Shown here piece after piece: positions 1 to 8,113 of a stretch of 64,000 nucleotides of DNA. Both the position numbers and the translations under genes were made by a program. Position 1 is the stretch's first letter. Each line of letters opens with the position of its first letter. This DNA is from Trichomonas vaginalis G3 (taxonomy: Eukaryota > Parabasalia > Trichomonadida > Trichomonadidae). The DNA is taken from positions 310,001-374,000 of the forward strand of contig NC_067208.1 in the NCBI RefSeq assembly GCF_026262505.1, given 5' to 3'. A model generated the notes under the pieces. The model did not search any database and was not told where the DNA came from. It saw nothing but the letters and a program-made list of their open reading frames with translations.

Positions 1-2
1 TA

Positions 3-176
3 ATACTTTTCCCCGGATTGTCCGAAGACGATTTCATGGAACTTATGAAAGAGTCCATGGCAGGTAAGTTTGACAGACATGAACTATGGGAGAAGTACAA
101 AGTCATACAAGACCCTCATACTTCTTTCAGAATTCATATCTACGCAAACAAAGTTCAAATTGTAAAAAGTCAATAA
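3..176 (+). CDS. C-terminal end of an element gene, cut by window edge
   Basis: An open frame runs from the first bases to a TAA at 174-176 and encodes the last 57 residues of a protein, mixed charged and ending KVQIVKSQ. It includes LSEDDFMELMKESMAG and a Trp-Glu-Lys-Tyr segment. No family is recognised. It converges on the minus-strand gene at 192-500 with only 15 bp between the stops, as expected of a densely packed Polinton. Codon composition fits the rest of the element. It may belong to a structural or replication gene whose body lies left of the window. Confidence 0.5.
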   Translation: MLFPGLSEDDFMELMKESMAGKFDRHELWEKYKVIQDPHTSFRIHIYANKVQIVKSQ

Positions 177-191
177 AAATAAATGGTTCAT

Positions 192-500
192 CTACCCTAC
201 TTGTTTGAAGTTGTCAAAATACTCTGTTATTTTTTCTTTCAGTAGCGGTAAGTCTTCTTTGAAGGTAAGTATTGTACAACCTTTCATATCATAGTGTGTT
301 TGAGGTAACGTATCTTGAATTATTTGTTTCACATCTTCATTTGGGGTCATTGAAATCGGTAAGTTTTTGCGATAGAACCAATTTCTGTCAGATTTGTAAA
401 TCTTAGCTAAGTCGTAAAAGCTTTTGTTGTTTCTTCTGACTAAATGCAACATAACCATATCTTTATCTTCTTCATTTTTCATCTCTTCAGTATAAATCAT
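192..500 (-). CDS. hypothetical Polinton protein (102 aa)
   Basis: A 102-residue charged protein with no membrane segment or signal peptide. It has many Lys/Asp/Glu residues and a central RRNNKSFYDLAKIY stretch. The family is not recognised. It lies directly downstream, on the same strand, of the KilA-N-like remnant at 610-1048, and could be the distal part of that gene or a separate small gene. The first Met is preceded by an AT-rich stretch; a second Met seven codons in is equally possible. Confidence 0.4.
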   Translation of the reverse strand: MIYTEEMKNEEDKDMVMLHLVRRNNKSFYDLAKIYKSDRNWFYRKNLPISMTPNEDVKQIIQDTLPQTHYDMKGCTILTFKEDLPLLKEKITEYFDNFKQVG

Positions 501-609
501 ATACTTATAGTTCTTTTCCTTACCTTTTTGGTACCGAACGTTGGTATTCTTTTCTGAATGCTTTTGTCTTTTGCTTCAAGCTTGTTTTCCATTCTCTTCA
601 CGTTCTTGT

Positions 610-1048
610 CTATGATTTCGTCAAGAAGTCTGTAAATATACCAAGCATAACGAGGCGAGCCCACATTGCAACAGCATTTACAAGAAGTCTATGTACATAA
701 TATCCTCTCAAACCGTTTGGCAATTTTTCACGATTTTCATAGAGTTTTGGCGACTGGGGTTTTTTACCTACTCGCTGTTCTTCACTGTTTTCAGAAAAAA
801 GTATGTCTCGCTGTGCTTCGCTCAAAAGTTCTTGTGCTTTGGTTCCTAAACCAGTCTTTAGGAAGCTTAGTATCTGGAGCAAAACATGCTGTCAAAATAC
901 TTTGCATTTGGTACATATCGTCTTTGACCGAACGAATGAGACGGAGTTGTTTGTTAAACTGAACCCACTCATATTCTTCATTTATAGCTTCATGGACTAT
1001 AACTGTTGTTGTGTTCTCTGCTGTTGACATATCTGTCTTTACATACAA
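610..1048 (-). pseudogene. KilA-N-like gene remnant in the Polinton (broken)
   Basis: The reading contains GYYVHRLLVNAVAMWA, which resembles the core of the KilA-N/MSV199 DNA-binding domain family (a conserved Y-V-H...L...A-x-W pattern) found in large DNA viruses and virus-like elements. The gene is broken, with a small number of breaks, and is treated as a fossil. Its 5' region (1018-1109) is a near copy of that in front of the gene at 1550-2485, so the two genes probably arose with a shared promoter block. A second partial copy of its domain-coding end follows at 1141-1272. The KilA-N call rests on this short motif only. Confidence 0.5.
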
Positions 1049-1109
1049 AATAAAAAAATATTTTATAAAAAACTAACTTTATTTTTTCTATCTTAAGGAA
1101 ATTCATGAT
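1018..1109 (-). promoter_or_regulatory. duplicated upstream block, copy 1
   Basis: About 90 bp, including TATTTTGTAT on the minus strand near the start and an AACTTTATTTTTTCTATC tract on the plus strand, recur at 2474-2562 in front of the next minus-strand gene. It carries the TTTTTAT motif seen before many genes of this element. It is likely a duplicated promoter region; this is inference from conservation and position. Confidence 0.5.
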
Positions 1110-1140
1110 TTTTGTGCTGAATTCAGCAAAAATATAATTT

Positions 1141-1272
1141 AGGTGAAGCCCACATTGCAACAGCATTTACAAGAAGTCTATGTACATAATATCCTTTCAA
1201 ACCAGGAGCCAAATTCTTGCGATTTTCGTACGGAATCTCTTCTCTCGGTTTTCCGAGGGAAGCAAGCATATG
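1141..1272 (-). pseudogene. second partial copy of the KilA-N-like domain
   Basis: The plus-strand text from 1147 to about 1201 repeats that at 659-714 almost exactly (both contain CCCACATTGCAACAGCATTT). On the minus strand it reads the same YYVHRLLVNA segment with a diverged N-terminal flank (KNLAPGLKG versus EKLPNGLRG). It is a short fragment without start or stop of its own. It shows that KilA-N-like genes have been duplicated and shuffled within this element. Confidence 0.55.
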
Positions 1273-1323
1273 AGGAAATTCATGATTTTTGTGCTGAATT
1301 CAATAAAAATAATGTTTAGGTGA

Positions 1324-1348
1324 AGAGGTGAGATTTCACCTCTTTTTT
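1324..1348 (+). terminator. 3' hairpin with T tract, copy 1
   Basis: AGAGGTGA-gatt-TCACCTCT followed by a run of T. It directly follows a short plus-strand open tail ending KNNV-stop at 1318. The same hairpin occurs at 1500-1524, 2588-2612 and 2998-3022. It is shaped like a terminator or 3'-end processing signal; function is inferred. Confidence 0.45.
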
Positions 1349-1460
1349 CACCTCATTTCTACCCCAGTTATTTTATAAACGTTTACCATGTGAAACGTTA
1401 TTTTTTAAATTTTGTGAAAACTCAACGGTTTGACACATGCCATATGCCATTTTACTCAGA

Positions 1461-1530
1461 ATTTTGTTGCTGAATTCAATAAAAATATATTTTAGGTGAA
1501 GAGGTGAGATTTCACCTCTTTTTTCACCTA
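1461..1530. repeat. inverted repeat, left partner (with 2583-2651)
   Basis: The stretch from ATTTTGTTGCTGAATTCA through the 3' hairpin matches, in inverted orientation, 2583-2651. The pair brackets the gene at 1550-2485. It seems to derive from the 3' ends of duplicated KilA-N-like genes plus their hairpin. Confidence 0.6.
1500..1524. terminator. 3' hairpin with T tract, copy 2
   Basis: Same 8-bp stem and T tract as copy 1. It lies about 25 bp past the stop of the minus-strand gene 1550-2485 and just past a plus-strand remnant, so it sits between converging gene ends and could serve either strand. Confidence 0.45.
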
Positions 1531-1549
1531 ATTTTTCACCCCAGTTATT

Positions 1550-2485
1550 TTATAAGCGTTTTACATGAATTGTACGATGTATATTTGAAATCCTAAACAG
1601 TTTCGTAGCTTCTATTTCTTCTTTTAGTACATCGAATGTTTTAACGATACCGAAAGTTTCTTTATACTTCTTCTTGACATCAGATAGAAGGAAATCGTCA
1701 GCAGTTGGATAGTTTTTGTTCAGAAATTCTAACATGTCCATTTTATTTTCTACCGGCTTCTCTGCTTCTTTCTTTAAGTCTGCATAGTCGTTTCGCATTC
1801 TTTCTATCTCTTTGACGGAGTAGTTATATTTTCTTATTGCTGCTTTACATTTAGAACATTGCGGGTTCATTTTTGCGTTATATTCTGAAACCTTACCTGC
1901 TAAAACAACCAAGGCGTCAATGGTTTTCTTTAAATCTGAAGCAGTTGGTTTTATCTGTTCATTCCATACCTTACCTCTTCTATCTTTATCTCTTATCTGC
2001 CATACACATTTTGCAGCTAATGAAACAAAGTTGTCGTATGTCTTAAACTCCCCAGATTTATATATGTCAGAGATGTTCTTATATACCATGTCGCAATCTT
2101 TGTCCATAACTTTATGGTTGCAATGAAAACCAAGGAATTCATAATTTACCTTTCGTATGAACTTCTTTATTTCTACTGAGTCAGTTGCTTTGACTTCAAT
2201 TTCGTCGAATTCAGGAATAGTTAGTTTTTGCTGCTGAATTTCAGGTAGTTTAGGCAAATGGTCGATGAGGACCTCCATTTCATAAAGATACTGTTCATTT
2301 GTTTCATCTTTCGCACTACAGTCTAAATTACTTGTTAAAAGTTCTTGCTTTATCTTCTGGATTTCTGTTTCAAAAGTATATGAAGAAGGAATGAAGCTTT
2401 TCATTTCTACTAACATAGATGTTGGATTCATGACTAACGAGTTTGGTGCTGTTGTTTGAATTGTTGTTGTGCCGATTGTTGACAT
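1550..2485 (-). CDS. hypothetical coiled-coil Polinton protein (311 aa)
   Basis: An intact frame. The chosen start is the ATG at 2483-2485 (MSTIGTTTIQTT); the frame extends six codons further only to a TTG. The protein is rich in Lys and Glu with heptad-like helices in its second half, and has a CSKC pair around two thirds of its length (NPQCSKCKAAI) that might bind a metal. No family is recognised. The N-terminal MST...TTT segment and the upstream block resemble those of the broken gene at 610-1048. It is bracketed by inverted repeats (1461-1530, 2583-2651). A regulatory or replication-associated role is conceivable but unsupported. Confidence 0.6.
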   Translation of the reverse strand: MSTIGTTTIQTTAPNSLVMNPTSMLVEMKSFIPSSYTFETEIQKIKQELLTSNLDCSAKDETNEQYLYEMEVLIDHLPKLPEIQQQKLTIPEFDEIEVKATDSVEIKKFIRKVNYEFLGFHCNHKVMDKDCDMVYKNISDIYKSGEFKTYDNFVSLAAKCVWQIRDKDRRGKVWNEQIKPTASDLKKTIDALVVLAGKVSEYNAKMNPQCSKCKAAIRKYNYSVKEIERMRNDYADLKKEAEKPVENKMDMLEFLNKNYPTADDFLLSDVKKKYKETFGIVKTFDVLKEEIEATKLFRISNIHRTIHVKRL

Positions 2486-2562
2486 TTCTGTTCTTTTATA
2501 CAAAATAAAAAATAAATAAAAATACTAACTTTATTTTTTCTATCTTAAGGAAATTCATGAAA
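2474..2562 (-). promoter_or_regulatory. duplicated upstream block, copy 2
   Basis: Near copy of 1018-1109, placed at the same distance from the start of the gene at 1550-2485. It contains TTTTTATTT on the minus strand 20-30 nt before the ATG and the same AACTTTATTTTTTCTATC tract. Probable promoter of that gene. Confidence 0.5.
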
Positions 2563-2582
2563 ATTCATGAGGGTGAAAAAAC

Positions 2583-2651
2583 AGGTGAAAAAAGAGGTGA
2601 AATCTCACCTCTTCACCTAAACATTATTTTTGCTGAATTCAGCAACAAAAT
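2583..2651. repeat. inverted repeat, right partner (with 1461-1530)
   Basis: Inverted copy of 1461-1530, with the hairpin outermost relative to the remnant gene end and GCTGAATTCAGCAACAAAAT at its right edge. Confidence 0.6.
2588..2612 (-). terminator. 3' hairpin with T tract, copy 3
   Basis: AGAGGTGA/TCACCTCT stem with a T tract on the minus strand, right after the stop of the minus-strand remnant at 2614-2935. Confidence 0.45.
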
Positions 2652-2935
2652 GAACGAGGTCAGGATGTATGTAAATACCTTTGAATTCATTTATAACGCC
2701 CTTAGTAAGCTCATAAAATGCTTGTTTTTAGGTCGAGCCACTTTTGGCTCCATCGTATTCTTTCAACCAAAACTCAAGAATTTCCTGCATGAATTTTGTA
2801 TAAAAAGCAACCGTCTGAATTCAGACTGTTGCTATATTCTTCACAAAATGCCTTATAATACTCTTCCCAGGACTTATTTTCCAACAACTTTCTAAAGTCT
2901 TTCCTAAACTGACTGACTGACTGACGGCACAAAGT
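2614..2935 (-). pseudogene. KilA-N-related gene remnant (broken)
   Basis: Minus-strand coding-like sequence includes LENKSWEEYYKAF and a terminal GIYIHPDLVHFVAEF segment. The latter resembles the Y-V/I-H-P-x-L-V motif of KilA-N-type domains and ends KNNV like the short plus-strand tail at about 1270-1318. It is broken, with a few breaks, and is treated as an element fossil. It is followed by the common 3' hairpin. Confidence 0.45.
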
Positions 2936-2997
2936 GGCTTAGCGAAAACATTAATATATAAAATTCATGAAAATTCAAGAGGGTGAAAAAACAGGTG

Positions 2998-3022
2998 AAA
3001 AAAGAGGTGAAATCTCACCTCT
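2998..3022 (-). terminator. 3' hairpin with T tract, copy 4
   Basis: The same stem-loop, lying about 10 bp past the stop of the intact minus-strand gene 3032-3364. This copy gives the clearest association of the hairpin with a gene end. Confidence 0.5.
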
Positions 3023-3031
3023 TCACCTAAA

Positions 3032-3364
3032 TTATATTTTTTGGTCCGGGAACAACTTTCTCTCAATTGGAGCTGTAGCATACTCTTTGCGTAAGCGGTT
3101 CAGACCTTCTTCGAAGTCTTGGTCTCTCTTGGACTGAGATTGGAATTGCTGGGGTGGAGCTTGCTGGAACATCCAAGGGTTGGGGCAGTAAGGCATAGGC
3201 TGAGGAGGGTAGTTCGGGAAGCCTTGTGGTGGGTAGTAACCTTGAGGTGGAAATTGGTAGTAATTCGGAGGTACTTGCTGGAACTGAGGTTGCTGAGGAG
3301 ACTGTTGTGGTTCTTTAGGTTCCTCTGGTTTGGGAATGGACTCGGTTGGTGGGACGTCGGACAT
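3032..3364 (-). CDS. Pro/Gln/Tyr-rich small protein (110 aa)
   Basis: An intact frame from an ATG at 3362-3364. Residues 10-85 are dominated by Pro, Gln and Tyr (for example QGYYPPQGFPNYPPQPMPY). The last 30 residues are charged (RDQDFEEGLNRLRKEYATA). This composition suggests an unstructured, possibly virion-associated or phase-separating linker protein, but no family is recognised. The gene ends just before the shared 3' hairpin. It has no TTTTTAY motif; its upstream region is instead the repeat array at 3366-3664. Confidence 0.55.
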   Translation of the reverse strand: MSDVPPTESIPKPEEPKEPQQSPQQPQFQQVPPNYYQFPPQGYYPPQGFPNYPPQPMPYCPNPWMFQQAPPQQFQSQSKRDQDFEEGLNRLRKEYATAPIERKLFPDQKI

Positions 3365-3365
3365 T

Positions 3366-3664
3366 CGTTTGTGTCCTGTCGGAAGGAAGAACTTTTCCTG
3401 TCGGAAGGAAATTTTTTTCCCTTTGTCCGGAAAATTTTTTCCTGTCGGATGGAAAATTTTTTCGAAAGTTCGACCAAAAAGTTCTCAATTTTCGAAAATT
3501 TGAATGGTTTACGGACGGACAACTGGAAGAGTTCTTCCTGTCGGAAGGAAAAAATTTTTCCCTTTGTCCGGAAAATTTTTTCCTGTCGGATGGAAGAGTT
3601 CTTCCTGTCGGAAGGAAAAATTTTTCCCTTTGTCCGGAAAATATTTTCCTGTCGGATGGAAGAA
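3366..3664. repeat. array of CCTGTCGGAAGG/TTTGTCCGG interspersed inverted repeats
   Basis: Blocks such as TTCCTGTCGGAAGGAAAAA, CCCTTTGTCCGGAAAATTTT and TTCCTGTCGGATGGAAGA recur at least three times at 3370-3460, 3530-3600 and 3600-3664. Each block is nearly self-complementary, so the region can fold on either strand. It lies between the divergent genes 3032-3364 and 3671-3907, where a shared regulatory region or replication origin would be expected. Confidence 0.7.
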
Positions 3665-3670
3665 CTTGGA

Positions 3671-3907
3671 ATGCAAGAAAGACTTGACGAGGCAATTTAC
3701 CTAATTGAAATTAACGACTGCGTAAAAGACTACATGCGCAAGGTCATGAAGCCCAAGGTCAAGTTTACCACTATTTCTGGAAGGTCTACACTTCAGCTCG
3801 AGACTTCGACTGGAATTCCAATTCAAATACCAGACGGGACAGCCTACGACGACATAAAGCAAGCAAAGAAAGAAGCTCTTCTCAAGTTCTTTGCCAAGCG
3901 TCCTTGA
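3671..3907 (+). CDS. hypothetical Polinton protein (78 aa)
   Basis: The ATG at 3671 follows directly after the repeat array. The protein is a soluble, mixed-charge 78-mer beginning MQERLDEAIYLIEINDC and ending KKEALLKFFAKRP, with a beta-like centre and a C-terminal Lys-rich helix. The frame is open further upstream across the repeats and the antisense gene, but that part has repeat-derived composition and was excluded. No family is recognised. Divergent to 3032-3364. Confidence 0.5.
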   Translation: MQERLDEAIYLIEINDCVKDYMRKVMKPKVKFTTISGRSTLQLETSTGIPIQIPDGTAYDDIKQAKKEALLKFFAKRP

Positions 3908-3942
3908 TACTACTTCCAAACAGAGAGAACCCTTTCCCAAGA

Positions 3943-4029
3943 ATGAACCAAATTCTCAAGGGTCTCCTTCACTTCTCTGGTCAACCATTCTACATAACTA
4001 CAGAAGGCGACATTCAGCCAGTTCAGTAA
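3943..4029 (+). CDS. possible micro-ORF (28 aa)
   Basis: ATG to TAA encoding a 28-residue peptide starting MNQILKGLLHFSGQPF, 35 bp after the stop of the preceding gene on the same strand. The element has other genes under 60 codons (7942-8094, 12875-13006), which makes it plausible. There is no homology or motif to support it. Confidence 0.2.
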   Translation: MNQILKGLLHFSGQPFYITTEGDIQPVQ

Positions 4030-4142
4030 ACATCTCATTTTAACTCACTTTTTTTATGTTTTTGTGAAAGTGTCAAAAATAAATTGTTTTCATGAGTTTT
4101 CTACGATGTTAGAAAAAATGTTATTTTCTAATATCTTCACAT

Positions 4143-5004
4143 TCAATACTTTTTCAGCACTTTTCCGTAGTTATATATGAAAGACAATTCGAGATAAAAG
4201 TCATAGTACAATGGAATAATATGTTGCACACCATTTGTTGTGAACCAAACTTGAAAGTCAGAGAAACTGTTACTAGGTGGTTCGTAGAATTTAGAAGCAA
4301 AGTCATAAAAGTCCTTACCAATACATAGAAAACTATTGTTGCTTGAACTGAAACTTGCATGACACATAACATTTTGAGGGTCAAACACGTTTCTATAAAC
4401 CATCAAATCTGCTGGTGGAAGTATAAATTTAAATGGACCATCTGGTGGTAATGGTTCGTTCTGGTTTAGTAACCGAAGAAATTGTGCCCAAGAACGTTTG
4501 TCTACTTCCCAAAATAAAAACTCTGTATCTCTTGGAGGGTTAATTTCAATCTTTTGAAATGAAACGGTGGAGTTCATCTTGTCATATTCTAGTTTCAGAT
4601 AGTATGTTCCATTTAGTAAAGAGTCGTATTTTTTTTTGAAATTCCCAATAATATTTGTTCATTTGAGTTTGAAAGTCATTTAGAGTTTTCTCAAGACTTT
4701 CGTCTGAACGAACTGTAAAGATTCTCATTTCATCAAATTTGTCTATTAGACCATCAGAACCTTCATACTGCCCATGAAAATATACTGCGAACATAAATGC
4801 GTTAGTTTTATTTGAAAACAAAACTCTTCTAAATCCTATTGCCTTTGCATCTGAAGGACTTTGAAGCCAACGAATTGGATAGTCAAACCTGTATGCTCGG
4901 GATGAAATTTCTTCATCTGAAATAGTCCTACCAGCATTTGTAAAGATATAGTCTAACGGTTTTGTATCTGCTACTTTTGTTCTTTGTTTTTCAACCTGAA
5001 GCAT
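4143..5004 (-). pseudogene. second, broken copy of the 282-aa Polinton structural-type gene
   Basis: Clearly homologous along its length to the whole gene at 11376-12224: shared signatures include KPLD.(I/L)FTN, YRFDYP(I/L)RWL, KAIGFRR, YEPPS near the distal end, DFQVWFTT and FYLELSFIYNY. It is broken (about one or two breaks). The upstream minus-strand sequence retains the TTTTTAC motif at 5014-5020. Two copies of one gene within a single Polinton suggest either a functional pair of related capsid proteins of which one decayed, or an internal duplication. Confidence 0.75.
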
Positions 5005-5020
5005 TTAATATATGTAAAAA
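5005..5020 (-). promoter_or_regulatory. TTTTTAC motif before gene start
   Basis: On the minus strand TTTTTAC at 5014-5020 lies 9 nt before the ATG. It is one of nine or so matching motifs in the element. Confidence 0.5.
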
Positions 5021-5153
5021 TATATTGTTTAAAATGGTATGCCATTTCATATTTCTCATCTAACAAACAAGTTTCCCAACGGTCTTCTCCAACAAACTCA
5101 GCGTACATTTCAAATAAAATTAAAAAAATTTCACTTTTTAAAAAATAAATTTT

Positions 5154-7308
5154 TTATTTCATGCAATGTTTTAGTTCTGTGCCGTCTTCAAGTATGCCCC
5201 AATATTTCCTTTTCGATATTACATGAACTTCGGAAAATACCTTATCTAGCTTAAAACAGCCCATCTTTTCACCGACTAAACCCATTTCAATGAGTTTGTT
5301 ATAGCCTTCTTCGTTCGTCATGAGTGCGTCAATGTTCTCATAGTAAACCTTCACTTTGGATTTGACTTCGGAGAAGAATTTGTTGTAGTTGTCAAGTACT
5401 GCCTTTGCGAACTGAGGGTAAGACCAATGTTCGACAATAGGTTTTAATGTGGTTACTAAGCCATTTTGACCTTGAGTGAATTCGTACTTCAAAACAAAAG
5501 GAGAAAACCTTTCAACAAAGTTGTCGACCTTCTCATAATGTTTACTCTTCATCTCTTGAGGTTTCTTAATGGAATATCCCCATGTCGAATTCATAAGCAA
5601 TTTGAGTGTCATTGCAAGTTTGGGGTTTGAAGCTTTCCTAATATCATACAGTTGTTGTATGACTTTTCCAAACTGTATAGTTCCTTCCCGGAAACTCACC
5701 ATCTTCGTTTGGAATTCCAGTCGGAATATATTGGACAAACCTCATGTATGCAGCGTTAAGGTCGACATAGTATATCTTTTCATCTGAGTCGAACTTGTCG
5801 CAACCAATTGGTCCAGTTTGTGGAAATTCAAGTGAGTCTCTTATCTTCTGAGAAACTTCTCCTGTTATCTCATAAACATCGTCGAAGCAACCTGTTTCAT
5901 ATAAAACCTTCTGACCTAACTCAGATGCTCTCCAATACAATTTGACGTCAATTGGATGTCTCAATGGAAGTTTGTTTATAGCATCTTGAAGTTCTTGCAA
6001 CCTCATTGGAAGTTCTTCTGGTTCAGGTTGGTATCCGAACATACCAACCCCTTGTGGAACTGTGTACTTCTTTTGTACTAGAACTTTGTCTGGAACAACT
6101 TTTGGTCTTGCTAACAATGAAAAGTTTGTTTCGTCTTTTGGTACAAAAGTTTCTGTCAGCTTGTCATCTGGAATTGGTTCCAACAAACCTTTCTCGAAAA
6201 GAATGTTTACAGCTCTGACAATGTTGCACTTACTTTTACCAAAGAATGGGTTTGTAAGACTTTCGTTCAACATGAAGTGGTTGTGGACAATTACAATCTT
6301 CAACCATGGTAAGTCTTTGTCAACAACATAGTCGTCATGTGAAGAACCTTTAGCTGTAGGTATGTTGACTCGGATATTGACATTTGCCAACGGTGCAATT
6401 TTTGCCAATTGACCTCTGAGAATGTACCTTGTCTTCACACATGACTCAAGATACTTCATCTTCTCATCTGTAACAAGACCAGAGTTCCTGAGACATGTAA
6501 GAATGCAAGGTTCATTGACAATTGTTTCAATTGAATTGTAAATTCCATACCTTGTCAAGTCAATGTCAGACTTATTTATGAAGGGGAAGTATCCAGCATG
6601 TTGTCTGACTGCTTGAGGGTTAGGTTGGTACCATTCGAACTTGACACTTGCAATTCCTTCAATTGCATTCAAAATGTCTGAGTCGGAGTCAACCATTTGT
6701 TCTCTCTTTGTAGTCTTGAAAGCGTCAAGAACCATTGCAGCTGTTGTGACATTGCCATGTGCATAGTAAATGTGACCATCCAAATCTGTTATGGTCAATC
6801 TGAGATTGTGTCCTTTCTTATTTCCGTCTTGAATTGCAGCAAGTACTCCCATGAAGCCTTCTTTGTTCTTTCCTTCGTCAAAGTTTACTGTAAAGGTTCG
6901 ACCAGATGTAATTTGACTTCTAACTTCACGATACTTTTCATATGCATATCTTGTTCTTTCCATGGGAGCATGTGCGTCTTCACCTTTTCCTTTTTTCCTT
7001 CTCAAAGGATGCAATTGTTCGTCATGTTTCCAGTAGAATCTGGCAAAGCCGTCGTGTCCTTCAACTTGAGGTTCACTAACATCGAAAGGCATGTCCATAA
7101 GACGTTCTTCTTCTAACCTCTCTAGTCTGTTTGGATAATTGACACGTGCTGTTTCCAAATCCATTTCGTAGCGAAGACCAGACAATTTGTCATAGACTTT
7201 TATGGGTCTTCCCTTCCTATATTTAAAATTCTTCGAAACTCTCCAACCATATCTTTGTAACTCTGCTTTTATTCTAGCAGACTTTCTATCCATTCTATAT
7301 GGGGGCAT
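5154..7308 (-). pseudogene. Polinton B-family DNA polymerase (pPolB), broken
   Basis: Replicative polymerase of the element, belonging to the protein-primed B family typical of Polintons. Visible marks in order: a long N-terminal region with basic stretches, a YYVDLNAAYMRF segment fitting motif A, KLAMTLKLLMNSTWGYS fitting motif B (K...NS.YG), and YYENIDALMTN in the position of motif C, followed by a conserved-looking thumb region. The gene is broken, with about one break, and is treated as a fossil. It starts at an ATG 4-10 nt after TTTTTAT motifs and is transcribed in the direction opposite to the integrase. Family assignment is secure from the motif order and the neighbouring integrase. 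Confidence 0.85.
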
Positions 7309-7325
7309 TTTTATAAAAATAAAAA
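7309..7325 (-). promoter_or_regulatory. TTTTTAT motif before polymerase gene
   Basis: TTTTTAT on the minus strand at 7313-7319, a few nt before the ATG, matching the element-wide motif. Confidence 0.45.
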
Positions 7326-7391
7326 AATATTTTTTTCTTTACTTTACATAACCGCCTGCTGCCATAAGTCTTTGACGCCAACCCATACCAG

Positions 7392-7922
7392 CTAATGAAG
7401 GTTGACTTGGTTTAGTTTGGAAACTAAACTTTGGTTTTGGTTTATCTTCAGTTTTTGGTTTTCTTCTTCTATCGGTTTTTCGTCACTTTTCGGTTCCTCT
7501 GACTTTACTTCACTTGCAGGAACAGTTGTGTCGTCAACATCTTCATAAATATCATATGCCATTTGTTTTTGTTTTCCTTTCAACTTTTTGTGTTTGTTGT
7601 AAAGTTTAGAATATTTCGACTCTAAGTCAATGAGATGTTCTATAATGAACTGTTGGTCAGTGAAGTAAACTTTTCCATCTGTTGTCTCGAAAGCTCCTTC
7701 AGACTTCAATATTTTATTTGTGAGAGTCTGTTTCTTTTTTGAGATACTAGCCGTTCCATTTCTATGAAAAGTGACTTTATAGTTAGGGTTTGTATTTCCA
7801 GACCTGGCACTTTCTATTATTGAATTTTTCTCTTCATCTGTAAGTTCTTTGACAGGTTTTGACAATGGTTCTGAACTTTTTGTTTGTGGTGTCAAATCTA
7901 CCGTTTCAACTTCTTCGGTCAT
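7392..7922 (-). CDS. hypothetical charged Polinton protein (176 aa)
   Basis: An intact frame from the ATG at 7920-7922. The N-terminus is acidic and Thr/Ser-rich, the middle has a possible coiled coil (LIDLESKYSKLYNKHKKL), and the C-terminus is Glu/Lys/Gln-rich and probably disordered. No family is recognised. Start choice is supported by the TTTTTAC motif 10 nt upstream. Gene order (polymerase, this gene, two small genes) and length would suit a scaffold or DNA-binding accessory protein, which is a guess. Confidence 0.55.
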   Translation of the reverse strand: MTEEVETVDLTPQTKSSEPLSKPVKELTDEEKNSIIESARSGNTNPNYKVTFHRNGTASISKKKQTLTNKILKSEGAFETTDGKVYFTDQQFIIEHLIDLESKYSKLYNKHKKLKGKQKQMAYDIYEDVDDTTVPASEVKSEEPKSDEKPIEEENQKLKINQNQSLVSKLNQVNLH

Positions 7923-7939
7923 TTCATCTCAGTAAAAAA
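7923..7939 (-). promoter_or_regulatory. TTTTTAC motif
   Basis: Minus strand TTTTTACTGAGATGAA directly before the ATG at 7920-7922. The gene at 7942-8094 has nearly the same leader (TTTTTATTGAGATGAA), the strongest pairwise match among the motifs. Confidence 0.6.
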
Positions 7940-7941
7940 TT

Positions 7942-8094
7942 TTAGTTTGGTTTGTTTTCAACTGGTTGTTTAGGTTTTTTAAGTCGGTCTAAAATTTCCT
8001 GAGGTATAGGAAGAACTTTACAAACACGTGGTGTAACTGCTGGAAGCCGACAAATCCATCTTGAACTCATTTGTCTCAATGCTGTATTGTTCAT
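7942..8094 (-). CDS. small basic Polinton protein (50 aa)
   Basis: ATG at 8092-8094 to TAA at 7942-7944. The 50-residue product is basic and Pro-rich at its end (DRLKKPKQPVENKPN) with two Cys. Support comes from its leader, a near copy of that of the neighbouring gene at 7392-7922, and from its snug fit between two genes. Family unknown. Confidence 0.5.
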   Translation of the reverse strand: MNNTALRQMSSRWICRLPAVTPRVCKVLPIPQEILDRLKKPKQPVENKPN

Positions 8095-8111
8095 TTCATC
8101 TCAATAAAAAA
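8095..8111 (-). promoter_or_regulatory. TTTTTAT motif
   Basis: Minus strand TTTTTATTGAGATGAA immediately before the ATG at 8092-8094, twin of the motif at 7923-7939. Confidence 0.6.
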
Positions 8112-8113
8112 CT

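Noticed and set aside
3119-3670. Extension of the plus-strand gene 3671-3907 far upstream
   Set aside because: The extension runs through the repeat array and antisense to the Pro/Gln-rich gene; its composition is repeat-derived.
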